Positions 34,644 to 45,696 of a stretch of 64,000 bases of DNA are shown piece by piece. Below the pieces are notes generated by a model that was not told the DNA's origin, searched no databases, and saw only the letters and a program-made list of their open reading frames with translations. Each line of letters opens with the position of its first letter. Position 1 is the stretch's first letter. Position numbers and translations under genes: made by a program. The stretch is from Amanita rubescens (Eukaryota; Basidiomycota; Agaricomycetes; Agaricales; Amanitaceae), in the NCBI GenBank assembly GCA_015039365.1, contig WION01000225.1, positions 22,815 through 86,814 of the forward strand. Reading direction: 5' to 3'.

Positions 34644-35217
34644 CAATCAGAACTATTTATTACGACTGTTCTCTCTTGCCTCTCTCTGCGACATCGAATG
34701 GAAATGTCTGTCATTGCTTGCTTCTCTTTACACTCCTTGGTTTGGCGAAGAATCTCAAGTCCGTCTGTGTGGCCCACACTCCAACGGTCTTGGCATATGA
34801 TAATTGTTATTGAGTCAAGTTTGCATCGCTGTTTGACGATGCCCCCCAGATCCCATACTCGGTTGAAATCTTTGAAAAGGAGCTGGGGCGCCCCCCTAGT
34901 GGGCCAGGAGGGGTGTTTGAGGTGTTTGAGGAGAAAGCCGTTGCCAGTGCCAGTATTGCAAAATTGTGGCCAAAACCAGGCGACACAGAAGAGAAATGGG
35001 TTGCCGTCAAAGTCCGGAAGCCCTCGGTCGCAAAACAGATGGAGTGGTGTCTGACTACATTTCGGATTGTCATGTAGATGATTGAGCACTGGGCGTTTGA
35101 CCTTCCCGCGTACTTCGTTGTCGGTGTGTCCATATCCGCAATTCGCTTCTCATACATCTCAGACGTACGGTGCACCATACCCAGCATACCGAACCTCATC
35201 TGCGTATAATCTCTGGT
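34644..35217 (+). pseudogene. mosaic of three gene fragments (F-box, ADCK kinase, FAD oxidoreductase)
   Basis: Three joined pieces copied from genes in this window, all in sense orientation on the plus strand. Bases 34644-34811 match the F-box gene at about 23.07-23.34 kb (moderately diverged, with an internal deletion of roughly 85 bp). Bases 34813-35138 match the ADCK gene at 39461-39800, nearly identical but lacking 15 bp (the AQVHK codons), with a small change near 34860 and an in-frame stop (atgtag for atgtgg). Bases about 35143-35217 match the oxidoreductase at 33627-33705. Intron sequence is kept at the second join, so this is DNA-level copying, not retrotransposition. No intact frame runs through it. 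It starts within about 160 bp of the tRNA gene. Confidence 0.8.
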
Positions 35218-35670
35218 CAGGGTCAGCCCCTTTTTTGGCCCGATCTGTTTCACTTTCTGATTGACTGACTGACCGACTTGATTCAAAGAGAACTCCATTG
35301 ATATCTGGCTCGCACTGCTGTTATATCTTGCAAATCAACGGATTCTTTTATACCGTTACATCAACGTTGCAGTGTCACGGCCCCGTAGCAAGCCATAGCA
35401 AATGCCTTTGCGTCAAAATTCCAAGTAAGCATTACAATGTATTATAATGTCAATTGTAACGAATTGCAATAGTCTTTTGGGTCCACGAGAGTCATGAAGC
35501 TTACATAATGAAATGCCATGTTATAATTTTAAATTAATCACCATCTTAGCAGTGCAAATCAGCGATCAGCGCCCCACCGTGATACGGCTGTGCCTTCACA
35601 GCTCTGAATGTGCTCTCGTTTCTGCTACGCCCTCAACTAGCTTGCGAAAGCTAGATTTTCATAGATCACA
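35218..35670. other. intergenic, no gene seen
   Basis: AT-rich promoter-side region of the HeLo gene. The first part may be an unrecognised remainder of the mosaic insertion. Confidence 0.4.
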
Positions 35671-38600
35671 ATGAACATCGCAGGTCTCGCGATTGGCGTT
35701 GTTTCCCTATGGAAAACATGCGTTGAAATCTTCGAAGTCATTGACTCGGGCAGAAAGTATGGAATGGAACACGAGATCCTCCGCATCAAACTGGAAGTAG
35801 AAAGAATCCGGCTTGTCACTTGGGGAGGCGCAGTTGGTTTAAGTGAAGTTGAGCACGGTCGACCAAGTCCGCATGCTCGGCTAAACCAGGACGACGTACG
35901 TGCTGCTGTACTGCGTCTCTTAGGTTGCATACAGCATGTTTTCGAGAACACGAAAAGGCTCCAAGACAGTTACGGCCTCCGTCCAGTCACTCCTACGCCA
36001 GACCAAGTGGATGATGAAGGACGTCCAACACAGTCACAGCTAATTCTAGGTCCTATCTTCCAGCGATCTTACAAAACATTGTGGGAGTTGGCAAAAAATC
36101 GACAGCGCGGTACTCCACTTCATAAGAAGACGACGTGGGCTATCCACGACAAGAAAAAGTTTGGAGAAATGGTATCGGAGATCAAAGGGTTCAACGACAA
36201 TTTGGAAAGCCTCTTTCCGGACATCAAGAGATATACATCTGAGAACATAAGAAACGAGATCAACCAGAGTGAGGACATTAACGCCCTGCAAACACTCGAG
36301 GAAGCTACTATGGACCAACACGAGGACATATCCTCTGCGGCTAGCGATCGACTCGAGGTGATGGGGGCCACGTCTGTTGTGCGATCACGAATGTCTTGGG
36401 ATCAGCACACCATTACCGAAGAGACCAACAGTGCCTCGCAGCATATTAATGCTGATGCTGAAGTTGGTGCCGGAAGCCATACAGTCTCGACGCAGTGAAT
36501 ACAGCTCCATTACGGATGAAGATTATGTCCTTTTCGACATTGAAAGTGATCCGAAATACGAGAACGTGAATCCTGGAACCGTCACAGTCGAAGGCTTTGG
36601 GAGGGAATGCTGGGATTATGAACTCAATTTTGGCAAGAAGCGAGAGGAAACTGTTTTTATCTCATCCGCAAATCTACCAAACGTCCCTGCGAAAAAACTC
36701 CTTCGTAGGATTGATGAGCTTAGACGTGGTACAAGCAAATTCGGGTGGAACCCCAAGCAAGAGGAGGCTGATTTGAAGGAGTTCTTCGGCAACGCATGGT
36801 AAGTGCGATTATTCAACCGACCCGCCTGTCTGTTTATTGTTGCAGGCATAACAATGTCTGACTCCATAATTCCAGGACTGTACGTTACGAGACTGGCAAC
36901 CACTTTGATAACTTGCGCATCGGAGACTTCTACCACTTGCTCAATCGACGAGACATCTTCGCAGATTTCTCATCAAAGTCAAGCATTGGCCTGCAATGGG
37001 GCGGGCCCAAAGACGAAGGCATCGGTATGTGGAACGTCCTTTGGCAAATCATCCTGGCAAAAGAATTAGCCCTACGACTTGTTAATTTTCCGGATGCATC
37101 TATGAGGGGATTTACCCACAGGGTTCTGGCATCGTTGATTGTCCAGGACCTATGGCTCAGCAACATCGAGATCATCCTGACAGAGGGCAAAATCTTGCCG
37201 GATGACATCAAAAAGCCGGAGACTCTCGAGGAGCAAGCCAAGGCAGAAGAATTCAAATCCAAAGGCAATGAGGCATTGAAGAAGAAGCAGTGGCAGGACG
37301 CAGTTGACCTCTATACCGAAGCCATTAGAGCTGACCTTAGTAATGCAGTCTACCGTTCCAACAGATCAGCTGCACTTACATCCATGGAGAAATACGCGGA
37401 AGCTCGCGAAGATGCATACATTGCAACTCAGCTGGATCCTAACTATGCCAAAGCATGGGCTCGATTAGGCCTGGCAGAGAAGAAACTTGGCAATCGAAAG
37501 CGAGCACGAGATGCATATGAGCGTGCAGTCAAGGTTGCTGGCAAGGACGCCACAAGTCTGATGAAACAAGAGTTAGCTAATGCCAAAGCGAAGATTAAGG
37601 ATGATCTAGAAGCGATTGACAAAGAAACTGACATGGCAGTGAAGGATCTGCTTCGGAAGAATTATCTTGATGAGGACTGGGACATCGCTTTCATGGTGAC
37701 AGAGCTTCACTCCCATGTTCACGAACAACAGGTGGAGGGATTGCTACTCTTTGCTGAGCGGATAAAGTGGCCGTATATCAACGAGGCCCGCAACTATGCT
37801 GAAGACGTTTACGGTAACCTGCGCAGTGGTCAGGTCGTTGACTTGCACCTACACGACTGGTTGTATGGGATGACACTTCCAGGGAAATGGATGTCATTCA
37901 AGGTCATGGCGGCCCTCATCCTCTGCACGCCATCCATCTCGAAGAGCTTGGGAGTTGCTCATTATTATGACTGCGGGCTTTCGCTCCCGAAGCGATCGTA
38001 TTGGAGAGCCCGGACCGTGTTGGGCCGGGTCCTTGGTTGTCTCCCTGACGTAGTATCGCTATGTGGATGGATCGGACCGTGTCCATCCCTGGAATTCATT
38101 CCTCCTCTCCCAGAAGGAGCTACGAAGCTGCGTTACATTCGTCTCAAAGCGCGTCGCGTTGCTCCAATAGACTATACCCCTGACTCCTGACAACAATGTA
38201 ATCCATCTCGGCCATCGCCACAACCAATATGAAGCTACACGATTACAAGCCGACGAAGACTTACCAGCCTACCTCGCCGAGATGAAAGATGCTGACAAAT
38301 GGGTGATCCCAGAGCCCCCTGTGCGCGAGCTCAGCACCTGCACAATCCAGTCTATCAGGCTCAAGAAGCTTCCTCCTGACATCAATGTCGCGGCCCAGAA
38401 GGCGAGGAAGGAGATCAGTGACCAGGAAGTTGACAGCATGGCGGAGTACCGCGCCAGCATCGTCTTCACCATCGACAACAACGAGGATGCCATCACATAC
38501 ACGCTCTACACGAATCCAGTCTTCGTCACGCCACCGCCATGCCACCCTGGCCCCCAGGGCAGACACGAGGTCCACCTCAGAGCACTCCCCATGTACCAGA

Positions 38601-38833
38601 AGAATGTCTGGACGGTGGATAGGCTGAAGGATCATACTCCGGAGGATTTTGATGATGATGTCATGGTCATCAATGCCAGTGGCAAAGGGGCAGAAGCACT
38701 GGCAAGGGCATGGTGTTCAGAGCGCGGCAAGAATGCAGTCATCCGGCGTAGCGTCGGGCCATGCTTTGTTTGCGCAATAGGAGCAGCGAGCAAGGCTGGC
38801 CTGGGCACGGGGATTTTGATCTGGGTGTCGTGA
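35671..38833 (+). CDS. HeLo-domain plus TPR-clamp fusion protein
   Basis: Residues 1 to about 215 form a HeLo domain, the membrane-active cell-death domain of HET-S and related fungal proteins: AGLAIGVVSLWKTCVEIFEV, then EILRIKLEVERIRLVTWGGA, then RLLGCIQHVFENTKRLQDSY, then WAIHDKKKFGEMVSEIKGFN. A linker exon (DYVLFDIESDPKYENV) and a globular block (NHFDNLRIGDFYHLLNRRDI) follow. A TPR region near 37250-37560 carries KSKGNEALKKKQWQDAVDLY, AVYRSNRSAAL and KAWARLGLA, with all five carboxylate-clamp positions (K, N, N, K, R). The C-terminus (to 38833) is unknown. Introns: one between about 36365 and 36490 (exact ends unsure) and 36800-36875. Near 38180 the frame stops and continues shifted (DNNVIHLGHRHNQYEATRLQ); either an intron ending AATAG or a 7-bp duplication explains this. 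Confidence 0.7.
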
Positions 38834-39070
38834 CTGATTTGCAGAACGTTTTTTCTTGTATTTTTACCTTCGAAGTCAGTTTTCATGTTTGTCTACATCC
38901 TGTGAATCGTCGGATCTAGTTTTTCATAATCACAGCTAACACGTTGGCTGCAGCGATGTTGGCTTGCTGGTAATTACTAACACTCCCACGCTAGTTAGCT
39001 CGGCTTGTCGGTTGCGTAATCGCCAGGTTTTTCTGCATATCATTCCAGGCTCTAACGATATGTCGCTGAC

Positions 39071-41115
39071 ATGCTCTCTCTTCGTCGCTTTCATCTGACT
39101 ACAAACTCTGCCCGTCATAACAAATTTCCACGCCGCCTAGCCTACTTCGGCCTTGGCCTCAGTACCATCTATGTTGTCGACAATCAGTACAATGCCAGTG
39201 CCATTGTCCGAAATTTGCGTACCTTGTGGACTTGCGCTGCTGTGACTCTGGATTACAAGCTCAACTTTACGCCAGAAAAATCGGATCAAATACCACTTCT
39301 GCAAGAGCGCGTCGCAGAACGAGTCTACAATCTTCTTACTTCTAATGGTGGTCTCTACATTAAGATCGGGTAACGTTCATTCTCCAGCTTGAGACACTAG
39401 CTCATATTATCTCAGGCAAGCCATCGGCGCAAATGCCGCCATTCTCCCAAAACCGATGCAAGTCAAGTTCGCATCGCTATTTGACGATGCACCCCAGATC
39501 CCATACTCGGTTGTTCGCAAAGTCTTTGAAAAGGAGCTGGGTCGCCCCCCTAGTGGGCCAGGAGGGGTGTTTGAGGTGTTTGAGGAGAAAGCCGTTGCCA
39601 GTGCCAGTATTGCCCAAGTTCATAAGGCAAAATTGTGGCCAAAACCAGGCGACACAGAAGAGAAATGGGTTGCTGTCAAAGTCCAGAAGCCTTCGGTCGC
39701 AAAACAGATGGAGTGGGATCTGGCTGCATTTCGGATTGTCATGTGGATGTTTGAGCACTGGGCGTTTGACCTTCCCGCATACTTCGTTGTCGGTGTGTGT
39801 CCACATGCGATATGCACTTCTAGCCATTCTTATAAATTTTAGATTTCATCTCTGGACACCTGCGCCAAGAACTTGATTTTATTCGAGAAGCCAGCAATGC
39901 CCAGCGTACGGCCGCCTACGTCGAATCTGAACCTCACCTAAAAGGAAAGGTCTACATACCTAAAGTCTATACGGAATACTCAACGAAGCGTGTTCTCACT
40001 GCCGAGTGGATAGAGGGCGTGAGGCTTAGCGATCGGACATCCGTACGGCGTTTAATGGGCGAAAGCGTTAACGATCAATCTGGGCCGATACCTTCAAGTT
40101 CGTATTCTGCTTCTACACCCCTGGATCTATTACCTTCATGTCTACACTCTACGTCGTCATATGCCCCTCTGCCGTTGAGCCTACCAAAACCACTCAAAGG
40201 TGGCATGAAGGCCGTGATGCAAACTATGGTCGAATTGTTCTCCGCTCAAATGTTCGAGTGGGGCTGGGTACACTGCGATCCTCATCCCGGAAACGTCATC
40301 ATACGTCCCAATCCTTCCCGTCCCTCTCATCCTCAACTCGTCTTGATCGATCACGGATTATATGTAGAGGTACCGGAAGATTTCAGAAGAGAGTGGGTAG
40401 CCCTGTGGAGAGGCATGCTTGAAGGCGACTTCAAAAAGGTACAAATTATTACCAAGAACTGGGGCTTGGGCATACCGGATCTTTTCGCCAGCTTAACATT
40501 GATGAGACCCGTCATTCTGAGGAAAGGCAGGCCTGCCAAGAAAATGAATGCCGACGAAACGCAAAAGGCACAGAGAAAGCCGACGCAGTACGAAATGGGC
40601 GTTTTGATGAAGCAGAGGCTGAAAGGATTTCTTACTGACACAGATCGGATGCCCAAGGTGCTCATATTTTTAATGAGGAATATGAGGTGAGTTGGGATGT
40701 TCGTCCGCTCGCGTCGTCAACTGATTATGTATGCAAGAATGGTTCAAGGCATGTGATGCTCGTCTATGTAATTCTTCATGAGTGCTAGAACGACGCAGGA
40801 AATAACCATTCTTTTGGTTCACCGGTTAATCGCATCAAAATTACCGGCCTCTGGGCATCGCGCGCCTTGACTCGATCTCGATACCTTGCATGGAACGAGA
40901 GGCTAAAGGAGTATTGGCACCACTTTGTGTTCAGATGTGCACTCTTTGCGCTTGATCTTGCTTTCTGGAAGAGCAAGTTGGTTGAGTGGCTGAGAGAAAA
41001 GGTGTTAGGGAAGCATAGGAGAGGTGGGTTTGAAGAGGAATTGGAGAAGAATGTAAGAGACTTTGCGCGAGAGAGTTTCGGCATTGATGTGGCCGAAAGC
41101 GTATTTGCCGCGTGA
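39071..41115 (+). CDS. ABC1/ADCK-type atypical kinase, probably mitochondrial (Mcp2/ADCK1-like)
   Basis: UbiB/Coq8-superfamily protein linked in yeast and animals to mitochondrial lipid or coenzyme Q handling. The N-terminus MLSLRRFHLTTNSARHNKFP is basic and presequence-like. Motifs in order: GGLYIKIGQAIGANAAILP (KxGQ-type motif across an intron), VASASIAQVHKAKLW, the Lys in WVAVKVQKPSV, EASNAQRTA, LTAEWIEGVRL, WVHCDPHPGNVIIRP (catalytic-loop equivalent) and LVLIDHGLYVEVPE (metal-binding Asp). After NMR, an 11-nt microexon (40738-40748) and a GC..AG intron (40749-40798) restore MVQGNNHSFGSPVNRIK, the conserved ADCK1/5-type segment. It is about 560 residues long. One exon of this gene is the source of the middle of the mosaic at 34.8-35.1 kb. 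Confidence 0.87.
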
Positions 41116-42297
41116 ACGTTGAACTTCGAACACACACTCTCTCAAGCGTGCAAGCGTAACTTATACCTCGATTAATCGGGTCAGCGTTCATTAGACTATT
41201 ACAGGTGCATATAGGATAATTGTTGGTGGCCTTTTTGAAAAGACGTGTGCCGTTCAGGCTTTTACCCAGAGCGGTCTTGCCTGATCCAAGTGTCGGAAAT
41301 AGTTCCTCATGGACAATTTTTGGAGAATCTTGGTGTGAAGCCCACACTATTTCTCAGAATCTTGTCAACAGCGTCGTACGTGCAGAGGACAAGCGGCACT
41401 TATCTTCAGCGGAAAGCATATATAAACTTTTCCAAAACTTTGATGATATCCACAAAGGACGGAATATTCCGGTACCATCGAGAAAAGCAACCAGGAGAGG
41501 AGAGCGTAAATGGATCAAAAGTTTTCATTTTTCCGAGGAAACCATGGTGAAGCCTCCACTTACGCGAACCTCAAATATCTTCGGCCAACTTCCTTTCTTA
41601 ACTTTTGCACACCAGGCTACCGTGCACAACAGGATCATCTAAACGGGTATTTTGAAAAAAGATCAAAAGCTTTCGGTCTGGAATGGGAAAGGAAACCAGT
41701 CTATGCAAAAGTGGCAGAGAGGTGGTAGAACATTGTTGTGAAAGAGTGGGCAAAGCGTTTTGAAGGGAAGAGCGGAGAATTATCAAATTTGAAAATTGCA
41801 CGAAGAGGGAAGTACCGAATAAAATGTTGGTTGAGCTATTCCTTGTGCAGCGTGTCCTTTGTAATAGACAAGTCGTAGACACTAGAAGGAAATAGACTAT
41901 GCATGGGTATAAACTGAAGCTTGGCCTGTCTTGATAATATGATGGCACTTCAATCAAGGCACCCGCTCTTGGCATTGATTTAGTCGAAGGTGAGCCTTAC
42001 AAGTGCTATCACAGTAAAATCATGAGGTGGCGATCAGATTGTCGCACCGTCGATCAATGCGATGCAAAGGCAAAAATGGTAACTTGCCTCTCACGAGCAG
42101 CTCACACGTCGATATGAACTATGAACGCCTGGACTGGTTAATTTTTGCTGTTCGACACGGGCCTGCGACACACAGCGGACGACAAGGGACAACATACTCA
42201 CTCCTCTTGCGTCAAGAGCACCCTAACAAAGTCGTGCTGTCAGCGCAGGCGGCCATGGACATAAGGTCTTCGTCTTGCTGACAAGCTTGTTTATACC
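41116..42297. other. intergenic, no gene seen
   Basis: About 1.2 kb downstream of the ADCK gene. Open frames exist on both strands but lack codon character or domain similarity. None is supported. Confidence 0.4.
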
Positions 42298-42717
42298 ATG
42301 CCACTACCAAAGGAACGTTCTCGCGCATCAACATATACAATAGCTGCTGTGCCAACACCTGCTTTGGCTACGACTCCGGCTGTCAGCAACAGAAGGGATT
42401 TCAAAACAAAGGACATTGTTTTTACCATCGCTCTGACAATTTTTATTGCCGCTGTTGTCGGCACTATTATCGCTTACTGCATAGACAGTGTAATTAATCT
42501 GTATCGGGAACACAAGCGATCACGAGCACTGGGAATGAGGGTGCTGGACATCGAAGTGCGACCTTTTTTTTTTTTTGTTGTCCCTGATTCAGTAGCTTAC
42601 AGACCTGTCATGCATGCTTCTTACCGGAGGTCAAAGTTTACAGCATTCCTTGTTCCACACCCCGACATTACTTTGGCGCTCATGCTGCATCTTCCGATTG
42701 CATTTACTGCCCCTTAG
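42298..42717 (+). CDS. small single-pass membrane protein, hypothetical
   Basis: A 139-codon frame. Residues 1-35 are polar, then FKTKDIVFTIALTIFIAAVV begins one clear membrane span, followed by a basic stretch (NLYREHKRSRALG). The rest, after about residue 82, runs through a long T-tract and reads poorly, so the true end is probably an exon junction near 42555 (GTGCGA). The family is not recognised. Confidence 0.4.
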   Translation: MPLPKERSRASTYTIAAVPTPALATTPAVSNRRDFKTKDIVFTIALTIFIAAVVGTIIAYCIDSVINLYREHKRSRALGMRVLDIEVRPFFFFVVPDSVAYRPVMHASYRRSKFTAFLVPHPDITLALMLHLPIAFTAP

Positions 42718-43405
42718 GACGGGTATTACAGCGTCTCCGTCCCTTTTTTTGATGACACCATGAATGATTCTGCGAATTATGCAACAATGGATTTCCCAAT
42801 ACATTCCGCGTATACTCACCAGTGACACGTATAATTATCCCAGAAGAGGAATCTCTAAATAGTCTTCCACTTTCAGTCGTCGACGGGGTGACGGGAAAAT
42901 GTTCAGCATGATGGCGGCGCTAACCCGCATGGGAGACTTTTCGCCTGGCTACTCTACTATGACCGGCAGCGTGGTAGAACGAAGGACAGTGTGATTAATA
43001 CTGACATGGAGATCAACGGAGGAAAAAAGAACCGATAAATTCAACGTCTTGAGGTAAATAATTCATGCGACCAGATCTTGAGTTTGAGCCCATACGTACT
43101 GCAAGATTACGTTCAGTTTCACTATTTTTCTCATCTTACTCCGGTATGTCTACATGTGTGATAGTAGTTTACGAACCATGATGCATGAACCGTAGCAGCG
43201 GACTGATCGCTCTCTGCTCGATTCCGAGGTGTTTTGGCTAATTTCCGTGATTTTCGCGTTATAGCGTACTTCGAGTTCTTCTGTTGTAGATCTGCTTTTA
43301 CGTCCTGTGGAGAGGTTTTAGTAGCAGTTAAGTGCCTCGATGCGTGAGAGATCCGAGAAGTAAATCATTATTAGGTAATTGCCATCACCATCGTCCACCG
43401 CTATC
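42718..43405. other. intergenic, no gene seen
   Basis: About 690 bp without a coding-like frame. It contains the promoter of the small three-exon gene that follows. Confidence 0.4.
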
Positions 43406-43981
43406 ATGGTCGAGCAATGTATGTAACTAACTGGCGTACGGCATCTTCTAATCTTTTCATGTAGCTCAGTATGCAGCAGCAGCCAGCGTGCCTCTCATCA
43501 AATACCCCAGTTTACGGGTCCCGCATCCAGTACGTGACTTGGATTCGGTCGCCATGATGCTCATGTGGACCGCTTCGCCAGGTCGAGTTACCCCCTGATA
43601 TCCATCCCTTACCAGATTCTGTCAATGCATATGTGAGTGAGAACATATAATTTTTGTCGTGCAGATCTCATGTACTTTTAGTTTGTTTATCCGTTCACTC
43701 TAGAGCCACATGTCCTCTCCGTGGAATCCTCGAGAAGGAGCACTATCGCAGCTCACACCGCGAGAAGGCAGGCCTACCTTCTCGCAAGAGAGGAAGAGAA
43801 AGAAAAAAGGAAACGAGATGCACTTCGAAAGATTGCCCCGGGTTTTGAACCTCAAGCTGTGCTGGTGCCGATCAGGGCTGCCTCGAATACAGAGCCAAAT
43901 GAGGGCGAGCAAACTAAGTCTGTCATGGACAATCTCGTTGAGCAACTGGCTGCTCTTGAGTCGCTGCATTCCTCCAGTTAA
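43406..43981 (+). CDS. small conserved-looking protein, 125 residues, three exons
   Basis: The exons are 43406-43418 (13 nt), 43465-43529 and 43682-43981. All junctions are GT..AG and in frame. The product reads MVEQSQYAAAASVPLIKYP, then a hydrophobic-aromatic PHPFVYPFTLEPHVLSVE, then a basic helix (STIAAHTARRQAYLLAREEE and KEKRKRDALRKIAPGFEP), ending DNLVEQLAALESLHSSS. The clean splice reconstruction and the structured helix argue for a real gene. I do not recognise a named family. The tiny first exon means simple ORF calling would miss the start. Confidence 0.6.
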
Positions 43982-44088
43982 GTAGACGTTGCAGCTGTTG
44001 GGAATGCCTAGGCTTCGTTGGTATCTACGATATGAATTACACGGTTAATCCCTCCTAATATAAACATTTTGTTGCATTATTTCCAATC

Positions 44089-45696
44089 TTATGTAGCATT
44101 GCACCACACGTTGCCCCATCGATCCTGAGCGACACCAGTTACACCTTTGCCCCGAACACCGTCGAACCCGTCGATGTAACCCACTCCGTAACTTACACCC
44201 GCATTGAATCTCGGAACAGGGCATTTAAACTGGAGGAATGGGGGGCATGCCCGAGCCGCAGCGTTGCATGTTTCTATGCACGGCAGCAACATCTGATAGC
44301 TGGTCCCTAGAGCAGGCAGGTTGGTGTTTCGGGGATTTGAACTTCCCGACGACGTTGGGGCAGGAACGGGGAACAGAGCTGACAATGCCTGTTGCCGACC
44401 AGATGATCCAGTGGGCCACACCCCAATGCCGGTAGCTGTTGAAGCCAGTGGCGTTGTCGTAAAGCTATCAGGACGCTGCGGGCTGGGCTCGCCGCAGCGG
44501 ATGAAACTAACGGCACAAAGCCACTGACGATACGCTGTCTGGCAGTCCTGGCAAGTGACAAGCGGAGAATACATATCTCGACCACAAGGAAATGTCAACA
44601 AATTTGCCGTGAAGTTCGTAAGAGAAACTGAAAGAGGGTCAGAGACATTTGCAGGGATTGATGTGCTGTCAAACGCCGTCTGTCCGCTCGGTAAGAGTGA
44701 TGAATCGAGCGGAACCGAGTAAGCCACTGAGGGACAATATGGTAACGAATGGGCAAGGGTGCAAGGGAAAGCAGCTGATACTTCTAATCAGACACGCGTT
44801 CTTGAGACGTTTTGGCAATAAATGGCACAGACCTGATTTTGTTGCAAAGTAAATTGGTCCACTAACTTTGGTACCAGCTTGCACTACATAGGCAGTATAA
44901 TTGGTAGATGGTGTAAGACCACCAATTAGCCACTGATTTCTCCAACCGTCTACGCCTCTCGACCAAACGGTCTGGTTTAATATAGTACCCACGTTAGATG
45001 ACTGCTGGGCGTTGATACCGCAGCCTGTCTGGGGAATAGCTGTAAGCGCAACACTGTTATCCTGGGGAGAGGTTGGAGCTAGAATGAGCGAAAATTTTGA
45101 TGACTGGGTGCCAATATATTGGGGTATGTAAAGGTTAGCCTGCGGTAAGGTATAATTGGGGAATTGAGGCTCTGGTGGAAGCTCCGCTGAAGCAAATGGT
45201 GCGGAAAACAATATTGCCTGATTGGATGTCGAGTCCCCCAGAAGGGGTAGAGCAGTGAGCAGTTCGTGGATTGGGCCTGACGAAAAGAGCTATTTGGCTG
45301 CCATATTTGAGAGGTTCCCAGACGCTTACCTGAGTCACTTACACCGACCTCAAATGATCCTTGACCGCTCACTGAGAGTATACCACCATTTGGAAAAGGT
45401 CCTGTGAATTGACCCAGCCCTTGATCCAGGACGATTTCAGCGCCTCCTGTAGGTCCAGGATCACTTGAAGGATTCGAGTTACTGTTCGTAAGGAAGAAGC
45501 GTTGATCAGAACCTCCAGTACTGTCTGAGCACGAGGCAACTGTTATGGTAAGACTAGGACCATTTGGAATAGTAAATACGGGGGGCGTGGTCGACTGAGC
45601 AACGGATATGACTTCATTCAAAGGCAGTGGTTGTCGTACTGTTTGCGCGGTGGTGATAACGGCACACAGAAGGCACAGGAGTGTCTGAGATAGCAT
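44089..45696 (-). CDS. MID1: MID1, regulatory subunit of the Cch1-Mid1 calcium channel
   Basis: Extracellular, glycosylated subunit of the plasma-membrane/ER Ca2+ influx channel. A signal peptide (MLSQTLLCLLCAVITTAQ) is followed by Ser/Thr-rich sequence with N-glycosylation sites (NYTL, NQTV, NYTA, NATS-type), then the ending of the family, rich in cysteine: FPCGRDMYSPLVTCQDCQTA, YRQWLCAVSFIRCGEPSPQR, then LLPCIETCNAAARACPPFLQ, then FKCP. It closes with YGVGYIDG and DRWGNVWCNAT. Three exons: introns near 45310-45235 and near 44860-44730. A Met four codons upstream (45708) is possible. The cysteine spacing is what identifies the gene. Confidence 0.85.

Noticed and set aside
40931..41347. Minus-strand frame containing GSGKTALGKS, similar to a P-loop
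   Set aside because: It overlaps the ADCK last exon, lacks the Walker B and other NTPase motifs, and the match is short enough to be chance.
24000..43000. A secondary-metabolite, CRISPR-like or other defence cluster linking the neighbouring genes
   Set aside because: The neighbours are unrelated housekeeping genes on mixed strands, and no CRISPR-type repeat array was seen.
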